Origin: Flavobacterium palustre
GTDB taxonomy: Bacteria > Bacteroidota > Bacteroidia > Flavobacteriales > Flavobacteriaceae
Assembly (NCBI RefSeq): GCF_014639535.1
Contig: NZ_BMGA01000001.1
Location: 310,001-374,000 of the forward strand
Length of the DNA stretch: 64,000 nt
Reading direction: 5' to 3'
Below, piece by piece: positions 25,985 to 32,655 of this stretch (positions are counted from its first letter, which is position 1; each line of letters opens with the position of its first letter). The position numbers and the translations under genes were made by a program. The notes beneath the pieces were generated by a model. The model did no database searches and was not told the DNA's origin. It saw nothing but the letters and a program-made list of their open reading frames with translations.

Positions 25985-28255
25985 TTATAAATTAAAATTC
26001 ATCCCCAGAACAATGTTTCTTCCAATATTAGGAATCCCATCGGTTTTTAATCTTGAAAAATGGGCGATGTATTTTTTATCGAATAAATTGTTACCGTTTA
26101 AATTAACATTAAATTCGGTTTTTCCCCATTTTACTTTTCCTCCAAAACCTAAATTCACTAAAGTATAGCCGTTAGAACTGGTTTCAAAACCGCTCACCTT
26201 ATCTTGATTAAAAGTGGTATTGACATTCAAACTGGCAAAACCTTCTTCGAACCAATTCTTAATTTTAAATTCGGTTCTGATGGTATTGTTCCAATTATTA
26301 GCCGGAATTAAAGGTAGAAAATCACTCCCGACACTTCGGGACTTTTTTCCGGTAACGGTTTCAAAACTGGTTTCGTAATGCAACCAATCCAACGGATGCG
26401 GGTGAAGATGCAAACCTACTTCACCTCCGTACAACTTGGCATTATCCTGAACATATTCAAACACATCAGTATCATCCATAATCTCACCCGTAGGCGAGGT
26501 ATAAATGTAATTATTGATATGATTGTAAAATCCGTTTACAAAAAACTCAAAATGCGTATTTCCGTACTCTAAATTAATATCGGTTTGCAGGTTTTGCTCG
26601 GTTTTCAAATTAGCGTTTCCTATCTCGTAACGATTCGTTCCATGATGCACTCCATTAGAAGTCAACTCGGCCAAATTAGGTGCTCTAAAACCCGAAGCCA
26701 CATTCATACGCAGTACTAATTCTTTTGAAATATTGGTTTTATATCCTAACGAAACATTTACACTATTGAAAGATCGGTTCAGGGCATCAAAATCGCCACC
26801 ATGATGTTCGTGATCATGCTCATGTTCTTCCTCAGTTTCTTCATCATGATGCTCCTCCTCTCCGGCTTCATGTGCCAAAGAATTTAAATTACGGTTATCA
26901 AAACGCAATCCTGCCTGCAAAACACTTGTTCCCCATTCGTAATTCACCGTTCCAAAAACACCAAAATCATTCGTAGTAGCATCCGGAATCAAATATTCTT
27001 CTCCACGATTTTTATTGGTTTGGTGCATTCCCTGAATTCCTAAAACCGTTTCAAAACGCCCCGTTTTTGGCAAATGGTATTTTGCATTATAATTGTAAGT
27101 ATTCAGCAGCATGTCTAAAGAAGCCTCATTGCCTTCTTCATATTCCATACGATTATTAGAAATATAACCTAAATCGACATCTAATTTTGAATTGCCAAAA
27201 TAAATCACATTATTTAAACTCAATAAATGATTGTACACTTCCTGACGGGGAGATTCAGGATCTTTACTGTAAGTTTGCTCCGCCAAACCTTCTTCGGGAA
27301 TTCCTAAATCCAGTTTGTTAAAATTGTATCGGACAACAGTAGAAAATTTGCTGTTGTTGTATCCTATTCCGGTTTTAAAATCGGTTTCGTTGTAACGGCT
27401 ATTGGTTACCCGATCTCCTTGCCCGGTTTTATAATCCGAATGCGTATTGTGAGTTCCTCTGGCTAAAAATTTCCAGTTATCCGTGGATGTTTTCAGTCCC
27501 ACTGAAGCATTGCTCCCCAATGTATTACTGAAATATTTTTGATTAAAATTTGCTTTAAAAGTGTGCGCATTGGCAAATTTTTCCGGATTAAAATACAAAA
27601 CCCCTCCCATGGCATCCGAACCGTATAATAACGAAGCCGGCCCTTTGATCACCTCAACACTTTCGACTCCTGCATCATTTAACCCCAAACCATGCTCCGC
27701 TCCAAACTGCTGATTTTCGATACGAACTCCCTGAGAATACACTAAAACACGATTCCCGCTCAAACCACGAATCACCGGTTTCCCAATGGAAGTTCCGGTA
27801 GAAATCTGGGAAACACCGGGAATAGTTGCCAGTCCTTCTATTAAAGTCGAAGTCCCTTTTTGCTGTAAACTTTCTATACTTTCGTGTTCTACTTTCATCA
27901 CGTTTTGCGATTGCATTTTATTAAAAGGAGTAGAAACAATTACCTCATCAATCTCCAGAATAGCATTTTCCATTTGGATATTCACAACGGTATTTTTAGT
28001 GAGTTTTTCGATCCATTGATTTATGGTCTTAAAACCCACATAAGAAAAAGCAATCCTGAAACTTCCGTTGGGCAAATTTTTAAAAGCGTATTTTCCATCG
28101 GCATCAGTAGTAGTTCCTTTGTGCAGTTCCGGAATATAAACCGAAGCTCCAATTATAGGTTGATTAGTTCCATCGGTTACTGTTCCCAAAACGGTATTTT
28201 GAGCCTGCAATAAAGCCGAAAACCCCATAAACAGGGCAATTATATATTTTTTCAT
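25985..28255 (-). CDS. TonB-dependent receptor with His-rich extracellular loop
   Basis: The 756-residue outer-membrane receptor has a signal peptide (ends LLQAQ), a carboxypeptidase-like domain (about 20-105, GTVTDGTNQPIIGASVYIP), a plug (about 115-235, KPVIRGLSGNRVLVYSQG and KGPASLLYGSDAMGG) and a beta-barrel. Near residues 460-488 a loop is unusually rich in His, Asp and Glu (EEHHDEETEEEHEHDHEHH), typical of receptors for metals such as zinc, nickel or copper complexes. A small His/Cys protein is encoded just upstream on the same strand. Metal uptake is an inference from the loop and its neighbour. Confidence 0.9.
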   Translation of the reverse strand: MKKYIIALFMGFSALLQAQNTVLGTVTDGTNQPIIGASVYIPELHKGTTTDADGKYAFKNLPNGSFRIAFSYVGFKTINQWIEKLTKNTVVNIQMENAILEIDEVIVSTPFNKMQSQNVMKVEHESIESLQQKGTSTLIEGLATIPGVSQISTGTSIGKPVIRGLSGNRVLVYSQGVRIENQQFGAEHGLGLNDAGVESVEVIKGPASLLYGSDAMGGVLYFNPEKFANAHTFKANFNQKYFSNTLGSNASVGLKTSTDNWKFLARGTHNTHSDYKTGQGDRVTNSRYNETDFKTGIGYNNSKFSTVVRYNFNKLDLGIPEEGLAEQTYSKDPESPRQEVYNHLLSLNNVIYFGNSKLDVDLGYISNNRMEYEEGNEASLDMLLNTYNYNAKYHLPKTGRFETVLGIQGMHQTNKNRGEEYLIPDATTNDFGVFGTVNYEWGTSVLQAGLRFDNRNLNSLAHEAGEEEHHDEETEEEHEHDHEHHGGDFDALNRSFNSVNVSLGYKTNISKELVLRMNVASGFRAPNLAELTSNGVHHGTNRYEIGNANLKTEQNLQTDINLEYGNTHFEFFVNGFYNHINNYIYTSPTGEIMDDTDVFEYVQDNAKLYGGEVGLHLHPHPLDWLHYETSFETVTGKKSRSVGSDFLPLIPANNWNNTIRTEFKIKNWFEEGFASLNVNTTFNQDKVSGFETSSNGYTLVNLGFGGKVKWGKTEFNVNLNGNNLFDKKYIAHFSRLKTDGIPNIGRNIVLGMNFNL

Positions 28256-28275
28256 TGAAATGATTGTATTGTTTG

Positions 28276-28300
28276 ATTTCTCATAATCAAAATGAGAAAT
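28276..28300. promoter_or_regulatory. Dyad upstream of the TonB receptor gene
   Basis: ATTTCTCAT (28276-28284) and ATGAGAAAT (28292-28300) are perfect 9-bp arms with a 7-base spacer, 21-45 bases before the receptor start codon. It could be a metalloregulator site or a leader hairpin; it does not match the classic Fur box. Confidence 0.5.
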
Positions 28301-28342
28301 TATGAATAGAAAGAGTTTCTTAACAGAAAAACCATGTTAATT

Positions 28343-28414
28343 TGTCATTCCGACGAAGGAGGAATCTCATCAAGCGACTCACGCAACGAAGATTCCTCCT
28401 TCGTCGGAATGACA
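28343..28414. repeat. GTCATTCC-family inverted repeat
   Basis: Perfect 25-bp arms lie at 28343-28367 (beginning TGTCATTCCGACGAAGG) and 28390-28414 (ending CGGAATGACA). Shorter related pieces occur at 30050-30075 and 30889-30920. The family is dispersed and REP-like. It falls between the small His/Cys gene and the TonB receptor gene and may weaken read-through between them. Confidence 0.75.
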
Positions 28415-28447
28415 AGTTTGCGGTTCTGATTTATGAATTAAATTGTA

Positions 28448-28798
28448 TTAAACAATACTTGCAGGAGGGCCGCGGTGCGCAAATAAACTCCCTGAGAAGG
28501 AAAGAATTTCTTTCGGATTAGTAGCGAAAAAAGGAATCGCTCTAAAATCAGAAAAGAAATGATAACTTATAAATTTAGGATACAAACAACTCCCAAAGGC
28601 AAACTGGCAAATGGCACAATGCTCAATTACTTTGTGTTCATGGGTTAGTTCTGACTTATTCTTAGTGGTGTCGTGATGACAGAATTTATGAGAAAGTTGT
28701 TCTTCTAAATGCTCATAACTATGAAAAGACTGGAACAGTATTGAGAACAATACCGCCGCTGCCAGAGTAAAACTAAATATCAGCTGTTTTCTTTTCAT
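28448..28798 (-). CDS. Small envelope protein with His/Cys metal-binding pattern
   Basis: The start at 28798 is favoured because a start nine bases upstream would overlap the promoter -7 box (28805-28812). The protein is 116 residues: an N-terminal membrane or signal segment (LIFSFTLAAAVLFSILFQSF), then a His/Cys-rich middle (CHHD, HEHKVIEHCAICQF, about residues 41-66), and a C-terminal GSLFAHRGPP. The CxxC with nearby His suggests zinc or copper binding; the RGPP end resembles DUF2946-type proteins. It lies just upstream of the TonB receptor with the His-rich loop, suggesting joint action in metal handling. Function unproven. Confidence 0.7.
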   Translation of the reverse strand: MKRKQLIFSFTLAAAVLFSILFQSFHSYEHLEEQLSHKFCHHDTTKNKSELTHEHKVIEHCAICQFAFGSCLYPKFISYHFFSDFRAIPFFATNPKEILSFSGSLFAHRGPPASIV

Positions 28799-28804
28799 AG
28801 ACTG

Positions 28805-28835
28805 CAAAGGTAAGCGGTGGGATTAAGAAATCCAA
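28805..28835 (-). promoter_or_regulatory. Promoter of the His/Cys protein and TonB receptor genes
   Basis: On the minus strand TTG (28833-28835), a 20-base spacer and TACCTTTG (28805-28812) match the consensus. The start codon lies six bases beyond the -7 box, so the transcript is probably leaderless or nearly so. Confidence 0.75.
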
Positions 28836-28870
28836 GGTGGGCTGATTTTGATTTTTCTTTAAAAAGCTTT

Positions 28871-28904
28871 TTGAAAAATTTGTAAGAATATTTTAATATA
28901 TTTG
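28871..28904 (+). promoter_or_regulatory. Likely promoter of the Lit-like gene
   Basis: TTG (28871-28873), a 23-base spacer and TATATTTG (28897-28904). The spacing is at the long end of the accepted range, and the region is AT-rich enough for chance matches. Confidence 0.5.
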
Positions 28905-28959
28905 AAAATAAATAAAACTCAACTAAAATTGAGTGTATATAAAATTCATTAAATATTTT

Positions 28960-29955
28960 ATGAACTATTCTACTCACATTCATCAAGCTAAAATTCATTT
29001 TCCTGAGTTAAGACTACACTTACTTGATGAGTCAGAATTCAAAATATTTAAAAACGAAGATTTTGCCTTGAAATGTATTAATAAGTGTGTTGAGTTATGC
29101 AACAACGCATCTGAAAAACTGAAAATCAATTTAAACTTCGCAGTTAATTATAATTATGCTTTTAATGCAAAAGCGACTGTAAGAAAACAACATTCATTAA
29201 TTACATTCAACATAGGACTAATTGAAAAGTTAGAAAATATTATATATGAGTCTATTGAGCTTTTTCTTTATGAAAATATTGCAAGTTTAATTATTCAAGA
29301 AAGTGAAAAAGAAAGATTAAAAAAAATTTCAACTACATGTTGTATTTACTATCTCTTCTATCATGAACTTGCACACGTGATTCAATCAAGTGAAGCTAAA
29401 GAAAGTAATACATTTGATCTTCAAGAACAATATTCAAATGAAAGACCATTTGATATTAGACAGCATATCTACGAATTTGACGCTGATCTTTTTGGTTCAT
29501 CAATGAGTACGTATAAATTACTAGAAAAAATAAAAAACATCAATAATCAATTCGAGATATTTGATTTGTTTAATTTTTTAACTGCACTGCTATTCACAAC
29601 AGGAAATATAATAATCATTTTTTCTGGAAACTTATTTCAGAAAATCTACTACAGAGAAAACAGTCATCCTCATCCAATAATTCGGATACTAAAAATTAAC
29701 GAACAGATTATGTCATTTGCATCAAAAAACTTAGCAATACAGAGAGAATTTTTCGACGCAATTCTCCAAAGATCTGCAACTATGATAAGTCAACTTGAAT
29801 ATTCTGAAAAAATAAGAGTAAATTACACTGAACTATATAAAAATAACAAGGATGAAATTATTAAATACATTGACGAAATTGAAGTTAAAAATGAAAACCA
29901 CAGTGAATTGATAAGATTCAAAACACAAGAAATTTTTAATATTTTAAATTATTAA
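28960..29955 (+). CDS. Lit-like or M48-like zincin (HExxH) of unknown function
   Basis: The start at 28960 is the ATG after nine codons of a GTG-start extension. The protein is 331 residues, very AT-rich in codon use. Residues 135-139 form HELAH, followed 33 residues later by YEFDADLFGS (171-180), with Glu172 as a likely third zinc ligand. A hydrophobic pair of helices (TALLFTTGNIIIIFSG, about 213-228) and an HPHPIIRI segment follow. This order (HExxH, ExxAD-like, hydrophobic, HPxP) recalls the Lit/U49 phage-exclusion peptidase and membrane-embedded M48 enzymes. The family is not certain. It is next to a toxin-antitoxin pair and followed by a repeat element, which fits a defence-island gene. 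Confidence 0.65.
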   Translation: MNYSTHIHQAKIHFPELRLHLLDESEFKIFKNEDFALKCINKCVELCNNASEKLKINLNFAVNYNYAFNAKATVRKQHSLITFNIGLIEKLENIIYESIELFLYENIASLIIQESEKERLKKISTTCCIYYLFYHELAHVIQSSEAKESNTFDLQEQYSNERPFDIRQHIYEFDADLFGSSMSTYKLLEKIKNINNQFEIFDLFNFLTALLFTTGNIIIIFSGNLFQKIYYRENSHPHPIIRILKINEQIMSFASKNLAIQREFFDAILQRSATMISQLEYSEKIRVNYTELYKNNKDEIIKYIDEIEVKNENHSELIRFKTQEIFNILNY

Positions 29956-29960
29956 AAAAC

Positions 29961-30075
29961 ACCCAATCGCTCGAATATACACAAACGTTAGCGCTGCATT
30001 GCATTCCGCAACAGTGAATAAAAATAAAACTCAATACTTATAAGTTTCTGGATGAGATTCCTCGTTCCTCGGAAT
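29961..30075. repeat. Repeat element following the Lit-like gene
   Basis: It begins six bases after the stop at 29955. Bases 29961-30002 match 30831-30872 at 32 of 42 positions without gaps. It contains GTTAGCG (29987-29993), shared with the element at 37771-37882, and ends near 30075 with a GATGAGATTCC/GGAATGACA segment of the GTCATTCC repeat family. This gap of 227 bases holds no gene. Confidence 0.65.
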
Positions 30076-30147
30076 GACAAAATTGCGGAAACTGACTTCT
30101 AATGAAAAACAAAACTCAATAAAGCCAATCTATTGATTTAAAAAAAC

Positions 30148-30178
30148 TTGCAATTGCGTAACTTTTAAGTTACCTTTG
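30148..30178 (+). promoter_or_regulatory. Promoter and putative operator of the toxin-antitoxin pair
   Basis: TTG (30148-30150), a 20-base spacer and TACCTTTG (30171-30178). An inverted repeat, GTAACTT-TT-AAGTTAC (30158-30173), lies in the spacer and overlaps the -7 box, where an XRE antitoxin would repress. The toxin start codon is at 30183, only four bases on, implying a leaderless transcript. Confidence 0.7.
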
Positions 30179-30182
30179 GAAA

Positions 30183-30536
30183 ATGAAAGTACGTGAAGTC
30201 ATAGCTTACAAAAACTATTTTGAAAATTTTCTTCTGGAACAGCCTAGAAAAGTTCAGGACAAAATTTTTAAGATTATTGAAGCGATTGAAACTCTCGAAC
30301 GTGTTCCATCCAATTATTTAAAATCGATGGAAGGAACTAACGGACTTTATGAAGCAAGAATACAACTGGCTTCTAATATCTGGAGAGTTTTTTGTTTTTT
30401 CGACAATGGCAAACTAGTGATTCTTCTCAATGGCTTTCAAAAGAAAACGCAAAAAACTCCAAAAAATGAGATTGAAAAAGCGTTACGATTAATGAATCAG
30501 TATTATCAGGAAAAATCAAATGAACATGGAAACTAA
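30183..30536 (+). CDS. RelE/HigB-type toxin
   Basis: The 117-residue protein belongs to the RelE/ParE superfamily, phage Gp49-like/HigB branch: MKVREVIAYKNYFENFLLEQP, then LKSMEGTNGLYEARIQLASNIWRVFCFFDNGKLVILLNGFQKK. The Arg-rich core (YEARI, IWRVF) and the GFQKKTQKTP segment are characteristic of mRNA-cleaving HigB proteins. The toxin precedes the antitoxin, as in higBA, and overlaps it by 17 bases. Toxicity is inferred. Confidence 0.88.
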   Translation: MKVREVIAYKNYFENFLLEQPRKVQDKIFKIIEAIETLERVPSNYLKSMEGTNGLYEARIQLASNIWRVFCFFDNGKLVILLNGFQKKTQKTPKNEIEKALRLMNQYYQEKSNEHGN

Positions 30537-30816
30537 AAGTTGGAAAGAAATTAAAGATACTGTTTACGGTGAAAAAGGAACCGAAAGACGTGACGAACTG
30601 GAACGAGATTTTGAAGGTTTTAAAATTGGCTTACAATTAAAAAAAGCCCGTGAAGCCAAACATCTTACTCAAACAGAACTTGGTGAACGCATTGATAAAA
30701 AACGTGAATACATTTCCCGAATTGAAAACAACGGAAGCAACTTAACACTAAAAACGCTTTATGATATTGTAGAAAAAGGTTTTGGCGGAAAAGTTACTAT
30801 CAATATTGAAATCTAA
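30520..30816 (+). CDS. HigA-type XRE antitoxin
   Basis: The 98-residue protein has an N-terminal toxin-binding part and a C-terminal XRE helix-turn-helix: LKKAREAKHLTQTELGERIDKKREYISRIENNGSNLTLKTLYDIVE (two helices at about 55-85). The 17-base overlap with the toxin implies translational coupling. The start could equally be the second ATG six bases on (MetGluThr). It should neutralise the toxin and repress the promoter through the palindrome at 30158-30173. Confidence 0.88.
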   Translation: MNMETKSWKEIKDTVYGEKGTERRDELERDFEGFKIGLQLKKAREAKHLTQTELGERIDKKREYISRIENNGSNLTLKTLYDIVEKGFGGKVTINIEI

Positions 30817-30830
30817 TTTTGCACAAAAAA

Positions 30831-30925
30831 TCCCAACCGCTCAGATATACATAAAAGCAAGCGAAGCATTGCTTTCTGTTCCCAGCAAGATGAGATTGCT
30901 TCGCTGCGCTCGCAATGACAATGTA
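30831..30925. repeat. Repeat element following the toxin-antitoxin pair
   Basis: It begins 14 bases after the antitoxin stop and repeats the element at 29961 (32 of 42 identical positions), including ATATACATAAAAG and GCATTGC. The GTTAGCG core is degenerate here (GCAAGCG, 30857-30863). A pair GCGAAGCA (30861-30868) and TGCTTCGC (30898-30905) forms a hairpin, and the end is a CGCAATGACA segment of the GTCATTCC family. Confidence 0.6.
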
Positions 30926-30934
30926 GTCCATAAA

Positions 30935-30960
30935 AAAAGCTTCTCAATCGAGAAGCTTTT
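30935..30960 (-). terminator. Terminator of the asd gene
   Basis: AAAAGCTTCTC (30935-30945) and GAGAAGCTTTT (30950-30960) form a perfect 11-bp stem with a four-base loop, 22 bases after the asd stop. Confidence 0.9.
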
Positions 30961-30981
30961 CTGTTTATAGTGATTTAGTAA

Positions 30982-31977
30982 TTACACTAAGTTGTTCGCT
31001 ACTAAATATTCAGCAATTTGAATTGTGTTAGTTGCAGCACCTTTTCTTAAGTTATCGGCAACAATCCACATGTTTAAAGTATTAGCTTGTGACTCGTCTC
31101 TTCTTAAACGACCTACGAAAACTTCGTTTTTACCTTGAGCGAATAATGGCATTGGGTATTCAAACTCTTGTAAGTTATCCTGAACCACAACTCCATCAGT
31201 GTTTTCTAAAATACTTCTTACTTCATTGATATCAAAATCATTTGAGAATTCTACGTTAACCGCCTCAGAGTGTCCTCCTACGATTGGCACACGAACTGCA
31301 GTAGCCGTAACTTTAACAGAATCATCACTTAAGATTTTCTTAGTTTCTTTAACTAATTTCATCTCTTCTTTAGTGTATCCGTTATCTTCAAAAACATCAC
31401 ATTGAGGAATCGCATTACGGTGGATTTGGTATTTATAAGCCATTTCTCCGTCAATTCCGGCGTACTCGTTTTCTAATTGTTTAACCGCTTTTACACCAGT
31501 TCCAGTGATAGATTGGTAAGTAGAAACAATTACACGTTTGATGTTGTATTTTTTATGCAAAGGTGCCAAAGCCAAAACCATTTGAATAGTCGAACAGTTT
31601 GGGTTAGCAATGATTTTGTCCTCTTTTGTTAATTGGTCAGCATTTATTTCAGGAACAATTAATTTTTTAGTAGGATCCATTCTCCAAGCCGAAGAGTTAT
31701 CCACAACAGTTGTACCTACTTCAGCAAATTTTGGAGCCCACTCTAATGAAGTTCCTCCACCAGCAGAGAATAAAGCAATTTCAGGTTTCATTTCCACAGC
31801 AGTAGCTAATCCAACTACTTTGTATGTTTTTCCTTGAAATTCCATTTCTTTACCTACTGAACGCTCAGAAGCTACAAGGATTAATTCGTCATTAGCTTTC
31901 ACAAAGTTTCTTTCTGCCAAAACCTGTAACATTACTTCTCCAACCATCCCGGTTGCACCCACAACTGCTATTTTCAT
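30982..31977 (-). CDS. asd: Aspartate-semialdehyde dehydrogenase
   Basis: The protein is 331 residues. The N-terminal NADP-binding motif GATGMVGEVML and the catalytic segment NPNCSTIQ with Cys128 identify it; a GGHSEAVNVEF segment near residue 234 supplies substrate-binding residues. It reduces aspartyl phosphate to aspartate semialdehyde on the way to lysine, threonine, methionine and cell-wall diaminopimelate. It is a single-gene unit with its own promoter and terminator. Confidence 0.97.
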   Translation of the reverse strand: MKIAVVGATGMVGEVMLQVLAERNFVKANDELILVASERSVGKEMEFQGKTYKVVGLATAVEMKPEIALFSAGGGTSLEWAPKFAEVGTTVVDNSSAWRMDPTKKLIVPEINADQLTKEDKIIANPNCSTIQMVLALAPLHKKYNIKRVIVSTYQSITGTGVKAVKQLENEYAGIDGEMAYKYQIHRNAIPQCDVFEDNGYTKEEMKLVKETKKILSDDSVKVTATAVRVPIVGGHSEAVNVEFSNDFDINEVRSILENTDGVVVQDNLQEFEYPMPLFAQGKNEVFVGRLRRDESQANTLNMWIVADNLRKGAATNTIQIAEYLVANNLV

Positions 31978-32018
31978 ATCTGTATATTGTTATTTTATTA
32001 AAATCAAATTTTGAACTG

Positions 32019-32048
32019 CAAAAGTAAGTATTATTCAAAGGAAAACAA
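32019..32048 (-). promoter_or_regulatory. Promoter of asd
   Basis: Read on the minus strand, TTG (32046-32048), a 19-base spacer and TACTTTTG (32019-32026) fit the consensus exactly, about 40 bases upstream of the start codon. Confidence 0.85.
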
Positions 32049-32096
32049 GCGTGTTCACAAAAAGTAACAAAAAGTTACAAATTTAACAAAATAGAA

Positions 32097-32121
32097 AAAC
32101 CACCCCTTTATGGAGTGGTTT
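32097..32121 (-). terminator. Probable terminator of mscL
   Basis: AAACCACCCC (32097-32106) pairs with GGAGTGGTTT (32112-32121) with one mismatch around TTTAT, 24 bases after the mscL stop. The minus-strand T tract after it is short, so this is less certain than the others. Confidence 0.55.
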
Positions 32122-32145
32122 AGTTGAACATATAGTGAAGCGGTA

Positions 32146-32565
32146 TTACTTTTTTAACAAGTCTCTAATTTGAGTTAATAACTCTTCTTGAGTTGGTCCA
32201 GCTGGTGCAGCAGGTGCAGGAGCTTCTTCTTTCTTTTTCATTTTCTCAGCAGCTCTTAAAACAACAAAAATAAAGAATGAAATAATCACAAAGTTAATTA
32301 CTGCCTGAACAAAGTTACCATAAGTTATTACTGAAGCCCCGGCAGCTTTAGCAGCAGCCAAATCAGCATAACTATTTCCGTCTAAAGAAATAAACTTGGT
32401 AGTAAAATCGATTCCACCTGTCAATAAACCTACGATTGGCATGATAACATCTTCAACTGCAGAACCCACAATTTTACCAAAAGCACCACCAATAACAACA
32501 GCAGTGGCTAAACTCAATACGTCGCCTTTCATTAGAGAGGCTTTAAAATCGCTAAAAAATCCCAT
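32146..32565 (-). CDS. mscL: Large-conductance mechanosensitive channel MscL
   Basis: The 139-residue protein begins with the amphipathic N-terminal helix ([21 protein letters not shown]) and the glycine-rich pore helix ([20 protein letters not shown]). A periplasmic loop and the second helix ([20 protein letters not shown]) follow, then a charged, Pro/Ala-rich cytoplasmic tail ending in a helix ([13 protein letters not shown]). It relieves osmotic pressure by opening under membrane tension. The architecture is complete. Confidence 0.97.
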   Translation of the reverse strand: MGFFSDFKASLMKGDVLSLATAVVIGGAFGKIVGSAVEDVIMPIVGLLTGGIDFTTKFISLDGNSYADLAAAKAAGASVITYGNFVQAVINFVIISFFIFVVLRAAEKMKKKEEAPAPAAPAGPTQEELLTQIRDLLKK

Positions 32566-32655
32566 AATTTATCCTTTTTATAATTACACTAATTTTTGAT
32601 TTTTCTAAATTAATATTTTTTTTAACAAAAAAAACATTTCAACAAAAAAAACATA

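Noticed and set aside
27884..28213. 109-codon open frame opposite the TonB receptor gene
   Set aside because: Antisense to the conserved carboxypeptidase-like and plug region; no independent motif.
30782..30970. 62-codon frame over the antitoxin end and repeat
   Set aside because: It overlaps the antitoxin 3' end, the repeat element and the asd terminator; no protein features.
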